Shown here: positions 16,800 through 25,559 of the stretch, piece by piece
Layout: every line of letters starts with the position of its first letter
How positions within the stretch are numbered: the first letter of the stretch is position 1
Origin: JAFECT01 sp035551675
Lineage (GTDB): Bacteria; Pseudomonadota; Alphaproteobacteria; Caulobacterales; Caulobacteraceae
DNA: 64,000 nucleotides
Reading direction: 5' to 3'
Assembly (NCBI GenBank): GCA_035551675.1
Contig: DASZMV010000018.1
Span: 120,504 to 184,503, forward strand
Program-made: the position numbers and the translations under genes
The notes under the pieces: model-generated
Told to the model about the DNA's origin: nothing
Database searches by the model: none
Seen by the model: only the letters and a program-made list of their open reading frames with translations

Positions 16800-16933
16800 G
16801 CTTTCGAGGTCTTGGGGTCGGCGGGCGCGGGCGCCACGGCGGGCGCCGCCTGGGCCTGGGCGGCCTTGGCCGGGGGAAGCCGGCGGCGGCCCTTACGGGG
16901 GCCGCACGCCTTACTGAACGCACTGAGAATCAT
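16796..16933 (-). CDS. Possible small Ala/Pro-rich basic peptide
   Basis: This 45-codon frame begins MILSAFSKACGPRKGRRR and then becomes Ala/Pro-rich. It starts 8 bp after the Ala-rich gene at 16942 and ends by overlapping the last bases of the convergent EEP gene. Composition looks protein-like, with a basic patch and then an A-Q-A-P linker. It could be a real small protein of the same operon or the trace of a frameshifted C-terminal tail. Confidence 0.35.
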   Translation of the reverse strand: MILSAFSKACGPRKGRRRLPPAKAAQAQAAPAVAPAPADPKTSKA

Positions 16934-16941
16934 AGGACGGA

Positions 16942-17388
16942 TCAGGCTTTGGGTCGAACCGTCTTGGCCGCGGCCGCCGACTTGGCGGACACGGTCTTCG
17001 GCGCCGCTGGCTTCGCGGCGGCCGTCTTGGGAGCAGGCGACTGGGGAGCAGACGATTGGGGCGCGGCCGGCTGGACGGCGACGGGCTTGTGCGCAGCAGC
17101 TTCGACTGCGGCCGGCGCGGCTTCGACGATCTCGGCCGCGGCCTCGACCGGGGCTTGGGCGATCTCGACGGTCGTCTTCACCGACTGGGCCATGGCCTTG
17201 GTCGCGAAGGACTTTTCCTCGGTGCGGCGCGTCCAGGCGGTCATCCACCAGAAGGCCATGCCCGTGCTGGCGGCCGCATAATAGGCGGCCCAGATCGGGG
17301 CGGCCGCGGCCGCGGCGCCCAGGCGCAGGGCGCGCTCGGGCTCGAACTTGGGGTTCAGGCTGAGGGTCGTGGGTTCCTGGAAGGACAC
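16942..17388 (-). CDS. Ala/Lys-rich protein with phasin-like N-terminus, function unknown
   Basis: This 148-aa protein starts at GTG with a strong AGGAG 7 nt before it. The N-terminal 60 residues are amphipathic and aromatic (IWAAYYAAASTGMAFWWMTAW), which resembles phasins of polyhydroxyalkanoate granules. The C-terminal half is a low-complexity PAAPKTAAAK tail like the basic tails of H1-like or PHA-associated proteins. A phasin role is only a guess. Confidence 0.6.
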   Translation of the reverse strand: MSFQEPTTLSLNPKFEPERALRLGAAAAAAPIWAAYYAAASTGMAFWWMTAWTRRTEEKSFATKAMAQSVKTTVEIAQAPVEAAAEIVEAAPAAVEAAAHKPVAVQPAAPQSSAPQSPAPKTAAAKPAAPKTVSAKSAAAAKTVRPKA

Positions 17389-17504
17389 GGCGAGGCTCCT
17401 GGGGGGAGGCGTCTGCGTTCGCAGATGCGGGAGGAAATGTTGCGCCGCAGCATAACACGCGCCACCGCCCGTGCAAACGCCTTACGCCCCGAGGGTCACT
17501 CCGC

Positions 17505-19319
17505 CTATCCCCCCGCGAGTTCGGCGACCTCCGCCGCGGCCTGCGCCGTCGCGCCGCCGAGGGCGGTCAGGCCCCGGCTGTCGAGATAGCGCTCGAGGTT
17601 GACGGCCGAGGCGTGCGGATCGGCCAGGCCCACGTAGCCGTCGGGCCGTACGAGATAGGCCGCGTTGCGCATGAAGCCGGCCTCGCGCATCGCCTCGCGC
17701 CAGGGGAAGGCGCAGAACTTCAGCCCGCGCCGCGCGCACGCTTCCTGCAGTCCGGGGCGCACGTCGCCGTAGACGTGGACCTGCCAGTCGAGGCCGTCGA
17801 TGGGCGTGAAGTTGTCCGTGTTCGCACGCCGCGACGGCTTCACCCACGCCAGGCGATCCCCGCCGCGCACATAGCCGGCGCCGCCGGCGCTGAGCGCGCT
17901 GCCGTGATAGTGCACGCCGATCTGGGAGACGGTGCGGTAGAGAAAGCGGCGCATGCCGTCGGCGGCAAACAGCAGCGGCACGACCGTGGGTATGACGTCC
18001 AGGCGCCCGAACTGCGCCAGCTTGCCCGGGTTGCTCACCACCTGGAACGCCTGGTCGGTGGTCGCGATCAGGCGACGCGCGAAGGCGACGCGTTCGTCGC
18101 TGTAGGTGTCGAGCAGGCGCTGCGGCGCGGCGCCCTTCAGCACGGCAGCAAGCTTCCACGCGAGATTGATCGCGTCGCCGATGCCGGTGTTCATCCCCTG
18201 ACCACCGACCGGACTGTGAATGTGCGCGGCGTCGCCCAGCAGGAAGGCGCGACCGGCGCGGAAGCGGTCCGCCATGCGGTGATGCACCTTGTAGGTCGAG
18301 AACCAGTTCACCTTGTCGACCGTGACCTGCATGCGGCGCAGGATGTCGGGACTGACATCGCTCCAATCGAGATCGACACCTTCCAGACGCGGAACCACCG
18401 CGCCGATAAGCCGCGCGCGGCCCTGGCCCTTCATCGGAAAGACCGCCAGGAAATCCGCGGTGTCCATGGCGACGTGCAGCGCGCCGTCGGCGACCGGCCC
18501 GCTGATCTCGGCGTCCGCGACGTAGAAGACGCGCGCATATTCGCCGCCGCGGAATCCCACGCCGGTGCGATGACGCACGGCGGAGCGTGCGCCGTCGCAG
18601 CCCGCGATCCAGTCGGCGGTCATGGAGATGATCTCGCCGTCGTTCGACTTGAACCGCGCGGTCACGCCGCGCGCGTCGTCGTCGAAGTCGATCAGCTCAT
18701 AGCCGCGCTCGATCTCGACGCCCATCGACTTGAGCTTGTCGCCGAGCAGGACCTCGTGTTCGTCCTGGGGGAAGATGGTCGGATCGGGATAGGGGCTGAG
18801 GCCCGCGCCGATGCCGCCGATGTCGATGCTGACCTTGCGCTCGCCGTCGACCCAGAGATTGACCGCCTTCACGTGCGCGCCCGCGTCGGACACCGCGTCG
18901 GCGAGGCCGACCTGGCGGTAGAGCTCCAGCGTGCGTCCCTGCACCGCCAGCGCGCGCGAGTGCAGGCCCGAATGCATCGCCTTGTCGAGAATGCGCACGC
19001 GGACGCCCAGATGCGTGAGCCAGATCGCCAGCACCAGGCCGGTCGGTCCGGCGCCCACGATCAGGACCTGGGTGTCGCCGTCGGCGCCTCGACGCGCGAC
19101 GGGCTTCTTCCGCGCGGCTTTCGCGGGCGGCGGCGCTTCTGCGGCCGGCGCGGGCGATTCAGCGGCAGGCGAAGGCGCGATCGTCGGGGTTTCGGCCGCA
19201 GGCTCGGGGGCGCCGGATTCGGGGGCGGCGGATTCGGGTGCGGCGGATTCGGAGGCGGCTTGAGACGCAGGCTCCTGGGGCGTGGGATCTTCCGCGCCGG
19301 GCTCATCTGAAACGGTCAT
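17505..19319 (-). CDS. FAD-dependent aromatic monooxygenase (PheA/TfdB type) with disordered N-terminus
   Basis: This is a protein of about 604 aa. After roughly 75 residues of Ala/Pro/Glu/Ser low complexity comes a class A flavin hydroxylase. The FAD motif is VLIVGAGPTGLVLAIWL, the DG motif is AGCDGARSAVRH, and the GD motif is FLLGDAAHIHSPVGGQGMNT with the ribityl-binding tail. The C-terminus looks like the thioredoxin-fold domain of phenol-hydroxylase relatives. The substrate is probably an aromatic ring. ATG at 19319 overlaps the rlmJ stop (ATGA), giving coupled translation. The N-terminal extension is unusual for the family. Confidence 0.85.
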   Translation of the reverse strand: MTVSDEPGAEDPTPQEPASQAASESAAPESAAPESGAPEPAAETPTIAPSPAAESPAPAAEAPPPAKAARKKPVARRGADGDTQVLIVGAGPTGLVLAIWLTHLGVRVRILDKAMHSGLHSRALAVQGRTLELYRQVGLADAVSDAGAHVKAVNLWVDGERKVSIDIGGIGAGLSPYPDPTIFPQDEHEVLLGDKLKSMGVEIERGYELIDFDDDARGVTARFKSNDGEIISMTADWIAGCDGARSAVRHRTGVGFRGGEYARVFYVADAEISGPVADGALHVAMDTADFLAVFPMKGQGRARLIGAVVPRLEGVDLDWSDVSPDILRRMQVTVDKVNWFSTYKVHHRMADRFRAGRAFLLGDAAHIHSPVGGQGMNTGIGDAINLAWKLAAVLKGAAPQRLLDTYSDERVAFARRLIATTDQAFQVVSNPGKLAQFGRLDVIPTVVPLLFAADGMRRFLYRTVSQIGVHYHGSALSAGGAGYVRGGDRLAWVKPSRRANTDNFTPIDGLDWQVHVYGDVRPGLQEACARRGLKFCAFPWREAMREAGFMRNAAYLVRPDGYVGLADPHASAVNLERYLDSRGLTALGGATAQAAAEVAELAGG

Positions 19320-20146
19320 GCGTCGCCTCCTGCCTGCCAAATCTTCGCCGCGCCGCCCGGTTCCCCGAGTGTACGCGCAACCCAGCCGGAAATCGCCTCG
19401 AGATCGTCGGCGAAACCGTCCGGCGCGCCGATCGCGGCCAAGACGCAACCGTTCAGCTTCATCGGATCGACCAGGCGACGCAGACGCGTTTCGTTGATCA
19501 GGGCGCAGAAGCCCGCGTGTTCTATCCGCCGCACGAAGGCGTCGAGGGTTTCCAGGTCCTTCAGCGGCGTCCAGATCAACAGCATCGCGTCCGGCTTGGC
19601 CTTACGCACCGCTGCCGCGGTCTCGACGATACGCGCGTAGTCGTCGGCGCGCTCGAACGGCGGATCGATCAGCACGAGCATTCGCCCTTTCACGTCGCGC
19701 GCAAGCGTCACCGCTTGCGCAAAGCCGTCGGTGCAGAGCGCCTGGCCGCGGCCGTCGATCAGGCGGGCGAGCCGCGTGTGGTCGTCGGGCCGTAGTTCGC
19801 AGGCGATGAAGGTGTCCTGGGTGCGCAGGCGTTCGAGCACCAGCGCCGGAGAACCGTCGTAGATCGCGACCGGACCGCCCTTGTTCAGCGCCCGAACGTG
19901 CCTCGCCAGTTCATCGAGGCCCGGCGGCAGATCATGCTTTTCCATCAGCCGCGCGACGCCCGCCTGCGCCTCGCGCGAGCGGGCCTGTTCGGCGTCGGTC
20001 AGGTCGTAGCGGCCGGCGCCCGCGTGGGTGTCGACGACGGTCAGCGGCGCGATGTCGCGAAGCTGCCGGTCGAGCAGGCGCAGAAGCGCCGCATGCTTGA
20101 CCAGGTCCGCGAAATTCCCCGCGTGGAAGGCGTGGCGGTAGTTCAC
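19316..20146 (-). CDS. rlmJ: 23S rRNA (adenine(2030)-N6)-methyltransferase
   Basis: This is a 276-aa SAM-dependent enzyme. The family start MNYRHAFHAGNFADLVKHA is diagnostic, followed by a SAM-binding region VVDTHAGAGRYDL and the catalytic motif IDPPFE near residue 165. It methylates A2030 of 23S rRNA. The gene is divergent from topoisomerase IB with 85 bp between the starts, and couples to the flavin monooxygenase downstream. Confidence 0.94.
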   Translation of the reverse strand: MNYRHAFHAGNFADLVKHAALLRLLDRQLRDIAPLTVVDTHAGAGRYDLTDAEQARSREAQAGVARLMEKHDLPPGLDELARHVRALNKGGPVAIYDGSPALVLERLRTQDTFIACELRPDDHTRLARLIDGRGQALCTDGFAQAVTLARDVKGRMLVLIDPPFERADDYARIVETAAAVRKAKPDAMLLIWTPLKDLETLDAFVRRIEHAGFCALINETRLRRLVDPMKLNGCVLAAIGAPDGFADDLEAISGWVARTLGEPGGAAKIWQAGGDA

Positions 20147-20231
20147 GCGCGCACCTCGCGCGGTGCGCTGCGACAGTCAAGCCGGAACCTGCACGGGAAC
20201 CGGCGTCAAGCCGGACCGTTGCTTTGGCCCA

Positions 20232-21275
20232 ATGCCCGATGGAACCCTCGCCCCCGCCGTCCTCGCCAGCGCCTGCGACGGCCTGGTGTTCAGCCACGAC
20301 GACGGCCCGGGGATCACCCGTCGCGGCGCCGGCCGCGGCTTTGCCTATTACGACGCCAAGGGCAGGCTGATCCGCGATCCCGATGTCGTGGATCGCATCC
20401 ACAAACTCGCGATCCCGCCGGCCTGGACCGACGTCTGGATCAGCCCAAGCCCTCGCGGCCACATCCAGGCGGTCGGGCGCGACGCCAAGGGGCGCAAACA
20501 GTACCGCTATCACGACCAATGGAGCGCCGGGCGCGCCGAGACCAAATACGCTCGCCTCGCCGCCTTCGGGCGCGCGCTGCCCAAGCTGCGCGAACGGGTC
20601 GAGCAGGATCTCGGCAAACGCGGCCCGTCGCGCGACAAGGTGCTGGCCACCGCCGTACGCCTGCTCGAAATCAGCCTGATCCGCGTCGGCAACAAGGAAT
20701 ACGCGCGACAGAACCACAGCTTCGGCCTGACCACCCTGCACAAGCGCCACATCGACGTCGACGGGGCGGCGCTGGCGCTGCACTTCGTCGGCAAGAGCGG
20801 AGTCGAACAGCGGGTCAGCGTACGCGACCGCCGCCTCGCGCGCGTCGTGCAGAGCCTGCAGGATCTGCCGGGTCAGCGGCTGTTCAAATATCGCGGCGAT
20901 GACGGTGAGCTCGCGCCGATCGACTCGTCGGACGTGAACGGCTACATCCGCGAGACCATGGGCGACGACTTTTCCGCCAAGGATTTCCGCACCTGGGCCG
21001 CCACCGTATCGGCCGCGCGCGCCCTGTGCCTGGAACCGGCGCCGGAATCGGCCGCCGCCGCCAAGCGGACTTCGACGCAGGCAATCAAGGCGGTGGCGGC
21101 GATCCTGGGCAACACGCCGACCGTCTGCCGCTCCAGCTATATCCATCCCGCGGTGCTCGACGCCTTCGCCGAGGGCCGCCTCGCGGACGCCTTTCCCGAT
21201 CCGGAAGACGAGGGATTCGAGAAGGCCCTGATCGCCTTTCTTGAAAGCTGCGCCGACCGCGCCAAGGCGGCCTGA
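20232..21275 (+). CDS. DNA topoisomerase IB (poxvirus-like)
   Basis: This is a protein of about 347 aa that relaxes supercoils through a 3'-phosphotyrosyl intermediate. An N-terminal domain (RGFAYYDAKGRLI, IPPAWTDVWISPSPRGHIQA) is followed by the catalytic domain. That carries RVGNKEYARQNHSFGLTTL, KDFRTWAATVSAA and the active Tyr in SSYIHPAVLDAF. All match bacterial topo IB. ATG at 20232 is preferred over 20163, because the extra 23 codons are unlike the family. Confidence 0.93.
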   Translation: MPDGTLAPAVLASACDGLVFSHDDGPGITRRGAGRGFAYYDAKGRLIRDPDVVDRIHKLAIPPAWTDVWISPSPRGHIQAVGRDAKGRKQYRYHDQWSAGRAETKYARLAAFGRALPKLRERVEQDLGKRGPSRDKVLATAVRLLEISLIRVGNKEYARQNHSFGLTTLHKRHIDVDGAALALHFVGKSGVEQRVSVRDRRLARVVQSLQDLPGQRLFKYRGDDGELAPIDSSDVNGYIRETMGDDFSAKDFRTWAATVSAARALCLEPAPESAAAAKRTSTQAIKAVAAILGNTPTVCRSSYIHPAVLDAFAEGRLADAFPDPEDEGFEKALIAFLESCADRAKAA

Positions 21276-21363
21276 CAAAACCCGGGTTTTTCGGAACGCC
21301 GAAACGCGCTATCGCTGGCCCATGGGCGCTCTGGCGGAGCGCGCCGCTTCAGGGGGTGCCTAA

Positions 21364-21783
21364 ATGAAACGCGTTGGCGATCGCTTCATGCAGCTTGCCG
21401 TGATCTTCGCACTTTGCGGGATGACGCTCGGCGTCTGGATGGGAATGCACGAGAACTTCACCCTCGCGCCTGTGCATGCGCACATCAACCTGTTGGGTTG
21501 GGTGTCGATGATGATCTACGGCCTGTTCTACCGAGCCCACCCGCAGGCGACGGGCAAGCTGGCCGCGGCGCACTTCTGGGTCGCGCTGATCAGCGTGCTG
21601 GGCTCGATGCCGCTTCTGACCATGCTGCTGCTGGCGCAGAGCACGAACAAGCCGGTGATGGGTATGACCTATCAACAGATCGGCCCGATCCTGGGACCGT
21701 TCGAAATGGGCCTGTGGCTCTCGATGGCGATCTTCGCCGTGATCGTCTGGAAGACGACATGGAAGGCGCAAGCGACGGTTTAG
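21364..21783 (+). CDS. Small four-helix membrane protein, heme-copper-oxidase subunit I-like fragment
   Basis: This 139-aa protein has four predicted membrane segments (about 8-27, 38-56, 68-90 and 108-130). The HAHINLLGWVSMMIYGLFYR motif resembles the first helices of cytochrome oxidase/NO-reductase subunit I, where a His binds heme. It is far too short to be an oxidase. Similar short membrane proteins are common in Proteobacteria without known function. Confidence 0.7.
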   Translation: MKRVGDRFMQLAVIFALCGMTLGVWMGMHENFTLAPVHAHINLLGWVSMMIYGLFYRAHPQATGKLAAAHFWVALISVLGSMPLLTMLLLAQSTNKPVMGMTYQQIGPILGPFEMGLWLSMAIFAVIVWKTTWKAQATV

Positions 21784-21889
21784 TGCGCGCCGTAAGATCG
21801 CGCTTGCTGGGTCCTCGATCGCGCGCAGCTATCGCTGCACGCGCCCAAGGATGACGAACATATGGTAAGGGCCAGTGACGCTTTGGTAC

Positions 21890-22948
21890 TTACGCCGCCC
21901 GCTGTTCCCAGTTCAGCACCACCTTGCCGGACTGGCCGGATTTCATTGCTTCGAAGCCTTCGCGGTAGTCTTCGAACGGCAGGCGGTGGGTGATCAGGGG
22001 GCGCAGGTCGAGGCCGGCTTTCAGCAGGCCCAGCATCTTGCGCCAGGTGTCGAACATTTCGCGGCCGTAGACGCCCTTGATGTTGATGGCCTTCAGGATG
22101 ATCTGGCCCCAGTCGGTTTCCATCGGCCTGGACGGAATGCCGAGCAGTGCAAGTCCGCCGCCCATCAACAGCGTGTCGATGCACTGTTTGAAGGCGGACG
22201 GCGCGCCCGACATCTCGAGCGCCACGTCGAAGCCGACCTGGATGCCCAGTTCCTTCATCACTTCGCGCAAGTCTTCCTTGGCGACGTTGACTGTGCGCAC
22301 GTCGGCGACCTTGAGCGCGAGGTCGAGGCGGTAATCGTTGACGTCGGTCAGCACCACCGTGCGCGCGCCGCACTTGCGCGCGACCGCCGCGGCCATGATG
22401 CCGATGGGCCCGGCGCCGGTGACCAGCACATCCTCCCCCACCAGGTCGAACTGGTGCGCGGTGTGCACCGCGTTACCGAACGGGTCCAACAGCGCAGCGA
22501 TCTCGTCGCTCACATCGTCGGGTAGCGGAATGACGTTGAACGCCGGCGCCACAACATATTCCGCGAAGGCGCCCTGGCGGTTGACGCCGATGCCGCGGGT
22601 GTTGGGGTCGAGGTGGAAATGTCCCGCGCGCGCGGCGAAGCTGTTCAGGTCGATGACATGACCTTCGGCGGAGACGCGCTGGCCGATCTTCAGCGGCCGG
22701 TCGACGCTCTTGCCGATCTCGACGATCTCGCCGGCGAACTCGTGGCCGGTGATCATCGGCACGGGCACATTCTTCTGGGACCACTCGTCCCAGTTCCAGA
22801 TGTGGATGTCGGTGCCGCAGATGGCGGTGCGCTTGACGCGGATCAGCACGTCTTCCGGACCGGGCGTCGGCACGGGCGCCTCGACCAGATCGAGCCCCTC
22901 GCCCGGGTGTGTCTTGGCGAGGCCCTTCATCATCGAGTTCGAGGTCAT
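21890..22948 (-). CDS. tdh: L-threonine 3-dehydrogenase
   Basis: This 352-aa zinc-dependent medium-chain dehydrogenase oxidises threonine to 2-amino-3-ketobutyrate with NAD. Features are the catalytic-zinc region AICGTDIHIWNWDEWSQ and GHEFAGEIVEIG, followed by the NAD Rossmann motif VLVTGAGPIGIMAAAVARK. Its ATG overlaps the stop of the kbl gene (4 bp), so the two enzymes of the threonine-to-glycine route are made together. Confidence 0.95.
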   Translation of the reverse strand: MTSNSMMKGLAKTHPGEGLDLVEAPVPTPGPEDVLIRVKRTAICGTDIHIWNWDEWSQKNVPVPMITGHEFAGEIVEIGKSVDRPLKIGQRVSAEGHVIDLNSFAARAGHFHLDPNTRGIGVNRQGAFAEYVVAPAFNVIPLPDDVSDEIAALLDPFGNAVHTAHQFDLVGEDVLVTGAGPIGIMAAAVARKCGARTVVLTDVNDYRLDLALKVADVRTVNVAKEDLREVMKELGIQVGFDVALEMSGAPSAFKQCIDTLLMGGGLALLGIPSRPMETDWGQIILKAINIKGVYGREMFDTWRKMLGLLKAGLDLRPLITHRLPFEDYREGFEAMKSGQSGKVVLNWEQRAA

Positions 22949-24156
22949 GAAATCACTCCGAGCGCTTTACCGACTTTAGTGAAGGCCGCGACCGCGCGAT
23001 CGACGTGGCCGTCTTCGTGGGCGGCGGACATTTGCGTGCGGATGCGCGCGAGACCCTTGGGCACCACCGGGAAGGAGAAGCCGATCACATAGATGCCCTC
23101 GTCCAGCATCCTGGCCGCCATCTCCTGCGCGAGTTTCGCGTCGCCCAGCATCACCGGGATGATCGGGTGTTCGCCCGGCAACAGGTTGAAGCCCGCCTTG
23201 GCCATGCCGTCGCGGAAGCGTTGCGCGTTCTTCATCAGTTTGGTGCGCAGTCCGTCGCCGACCTCACTGTTGGCGATTTCGATGGCTTCGAGGCTGGCGC
23301 CGCACACTGACGGCGCGAGCGCGTTGGAGAACAGATAGGGCCGTGCGCGCTGGCGCAGCAGGTCGACCACCTCGCGCCTGGCGCAGACGAAGCCGCCCAT
23401 GGCGCCGCCCAGCGCCTTGCCGAAGGTGCCGGTGACGATGTCGACACGGCCCTCGACCTCGTTCCACGCCGCCGAACCGCGCCCGCGCGCGCCCAGGAAC
23501 CCCGTCGCGTGACAATCGTCGACCATCACCAGGGCTTCGTACTTGTCGGCGAGCGCGGCAATGTCCTTCAGCTTGGCGATATAGCCGTCCATGGAGAAGG
23601 CGCCGTCGGTGGCGATCATGATCTGGCGCGCGCCGTCGGCCTTGGCCTTGGTCAGCTGCGTCTCCAGGTCGTTCATGTCGCTGTTGGCGAAGCGGTAGCG
23701 CTTGGCCTTGCACAGGCGCACGCCGTCGATGATCGAGGCGTGGTTCAAACTGTCGGAGACGATCGCGTCCTCTTCGCCGAGCAGGGGTTCGAACACCCCC
23801 CCGTTGGCGTCGAAGGCGGCGGCGAACAGGATCGAGTCCTCGTAACCGAGGTATTCGGCGATCGCGGTTTCGAGCTGCTTGTGAATCTCCAACGTGCCGC
23901 AGATGAAGCGCACCGAGGACGTGCCCGAACCCCAGCGTTCCGCCGCCTCGACCGCGGCGTTGGTGACCCGCTCGTCGCCGGCCAGGCCCAGGTAGTTGTT
24001 GGCGCAAAAGTTCAGGACGGTGCGTTCGCCGTTGCCGGTCTTCACCTGAATCTCGGCCCCCTGGCGCGAGACGATCACCCGCTCGGGCTTGGTCAGGCCC
24101 TGGTCGTCGATGCTCTTCAGCTCGCCCCGGACCCGTTCGTAGAAATCTGCACGCAT
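22945..24156 (-). CDS. kbl: Glycine C-acetyltransferase (2-amino-3-ketobutyrate CoA ligase)
   Basis: This is a 403-aa PLP enzyme of the alpha-oxoamine synthase family that cleaves 2-amino-3-ketobutyrate with CoA to glycine and acetyl-CoA. The PLP lysine is in TGTFGKALGGAMGGFV. Other conserved parts are NFCANNYLGLAG, SDSLNHASIIDGVR and MVDDCHATGFLG. The start at 24156 has a GGAGGCG ribosome-binding site; the frame stays open upstream without family similarity. It pairs with tdh. Confidence 0.95.
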   Translation of the reverse strand: MRADFYERVRGELKSIDDQGLTKPERVIVSRQGAEIQVKTGNGERTVLNFCANNYLGLAGDERVTNAAVEAAERWGSGTSSVRFICGTLEIHKQLETAIAEYLGYEDSILFAAAFDANGGVFEPLLGEEDAIVSDSLNHASIIDGVRLCKAKRYRFANSDMNDLETQLTKAKADGARQIMIATDGAFSMDGYIAKLKDIAALADKYEALVMVDDCHATGFLGARGRGSAAWNEVEGRVDIVTGTFGKALGGAMGGFVCARREVVDLLRQRARPYLFSNALAPSVCGASLEAIEIANSEVGDGLRTKLMKNAQRFRDGMAKAGFNLLPGEHPIIPVMLGDAKLAQEMAARMLDEGIYVIGFSFPVVPKGLARIRTQMSAAHEDGHVDRAVAAFTKVGKALGVIS

Positions 24157-24310
24157 GCAAGCGCCTCCGTTGCGGCGTCCCCTACGACGTTGGGCGGGGC
24201 AATTCCAGGGCTCGCCGAGAGGCTTTCGTTTCCGCCCGTTAACGCTGCTTCCTCGCCGGTCCTTAAGGGGTAAGGCCAATACTCTCGCCCGTTCAGTCGG
24301 AGCCTGAGCC

Positions 24311-24799
24311 GTGGAAAATCAAGTCCCGCCGCCGGAAGGCGTCGAACCGGAAGCGCCGGAATCCGAGGCCGAGGCCGAGGCCGCGCCCGAACCCCGCCGG
24401 CCGCGCGTCCTCGTAGCCGAGGACCATCCGGTCAACCGCAAGGTCATCGAGCTGATCCTGGCCAGCCTCCCGGTGGAGCTGGTCATGGTCGAGAACGGGT
24501 CCCAGGCCGTGGAGGCCTCGGCCAACAACCCCTTCGACGTGGTCCTGATGGACATGCAGATGCCGGTGATGGACGGCCTGGACGCCGCCCGCTTCATCCG
24601 CAGCCGCGAGGCCCGGGGCGAGGCGCCGCGGGCCTTCATCGTGTTCCTGACCGCCAACACCCTGCCCGAACACGCCGAGATGGCGATGGCCGCCGGCGGC
24701 GACGCCCATGTCGCCAAGCCGATCAACACCGGCCAGCTGATGGCCCTGATCGGCCGCTTCGTGAAGCCCCAGGCCCCGGACCAGCGCCAGGTCGCCTGA
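24311..24799 (+). CDS. Single-domain response regulator (CheY-like receiver)
   Basis: This 162-aa protein has a Glu/Pro/Ala-rich N-terminal extension of about 30 residues and one receiver domain. Receiver residues are the acidic pair in VLVAEDHPVN, the phospho-Asp in VVLMDMQMPVMDG, the Thr in FLTANT and the Lys in VAKPI. There is no output domain, so it acts by protein contact or as a phosphate sink in a phosphorelay. It starts at GTG with GGAG 9 nt upstream. Confidence 0.92.
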   Translation: MENQVPPPEGVEPEAPESEAEAEAAPEPRRPRVLVAEDHPVNRKVIELILASLPVELVMVENGSQAVEASANNPFDVVLMDMQMPVMDGLDAARFIRSREARGEAPRAFIVFLTANTLPEHAEMAMAAGGDAHVAKPINTGQLMALIGRFVKPQAPDQRQVA

Positions 24800-24872
24800 A
24801 CAAACGCGACTTGCGATTCCCCGCCCGGCCGTGTGACCTGACGCCTTAATCCTTAAGGACAAGGGCTCGCCC

Positions 24873-25418
24873 GTGACGCTGACCGACCAGGGGGGAACCC
24901 GGCTTCCGATCTATCCCGAACCGCCGGACCCGGCGGCGCTCGGCGTCGAACTGCGCCTGGGTTGGCTTAAGGGCGACGCGACCCTGGAGGCCGACGCCAA
25001 GGCGTTCTGGAAGGCCTGCGATGTTTTGCCGACCGACGAGGCCGCCGAAAAGCGCGCGCCGCAGATTCTGTTGGCGGCCTATGCGGGCGAGCGCTTGGTG
25101 GCGGTCTCCACCGCGGCGATCCGCGAAACCCCCTACCTGCGCTGTAAGATGGCGCTCTACCGCTGCGCTGTGGATCCGGAGTACCGGGGCCAGATGATGT
25201 CGGTGATGATCACCGCCCACTCGTTCAAGGTGCTGGAGGACTGGTCCCTGGCCCACCCCGACGAGGGAGTCATGGGCGTGATGGCCGTGATGCAGAACGA
25301 AAAATACCAGCGCAAGACCCACCCGCACCGGCCGCCGGAAACCCGCCTGTCCCTCGCCTTCTTCAACGACCGAAACCAGAAGGTCTGCGTGGGCTGGTTC
25401 GACCACGCCCGGCTCTAG
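24873..25418 (+). CDS. Uncharacterised protein, possibly GNAT-fold
   Basis: This is a 181-aa protein with a GTG start. The middle part (AAYAGERLVAVSTAAIRETPY, then LYRCAVDPEYRGQMMSVMI) has the strand-strand-turn-helix order and a VDPEYRGQ-type loop of N-acetyltransferases. The C-terminal ETRLSLAFFNDRNQKVC could be the last strand. The acetyl-CoA loop is not canonical, so I keep the function open. It lies between the receiver gene and cysD and ends before a short terminator. Confidence 0.6.
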   Translation: MTLTDQGGTRLPIYPEPPDPAALGVELRLGWLKGDATLEADAKAFWKACDVLPTDEAAEKRAPQILLAAYAGERLVAVSTAAIRETPYLRCKMALYRCAVDPEYRGQMMSVMITAHSFKVLEDWSLAHPDEGVMGVMAVMQNEKYQRKTHPHRPPETRLSLAFFNDRNQKVCVGWFDHARL

Positions 25419-25452
25419 GCGCCCGGCCAGGAGGACCGGCCAGGAGGAAAGA

Positions 25453-25473
25453 TCGCGCCTCACGCGAGTTTTT
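25453..25473 (+). terminator. Probable intrinsic terminator upstream of cysD
   Basis: A GC-rich 5-bp stem TCGCG/CGCGA with loop CCTCA is followed by GTTTTT. It lies 35 bp after the stop at 25418, which separates that gene from the sulfate-activation operon. A direct repeat GGCCAGGAGGA occurs twice just before it (about 25426-25449). Confidence 0.45.
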
Positions 25474-25559
25474 CCGGGCTTGCGTTGGGCGCCGGCTTGG
25501 TTTCTGTGGAGCCTCCGATCGGGGAAAACGGCCCAAATGCCGGGGTTTAGGAAACTCGC

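Noticed and set aside
24157..24279. N-terminal extension of kbl to ATG 24279
   Set aside because: The 41 extra residues are basic and unlike the family; ATG 24156 has a strong GGAGG site.
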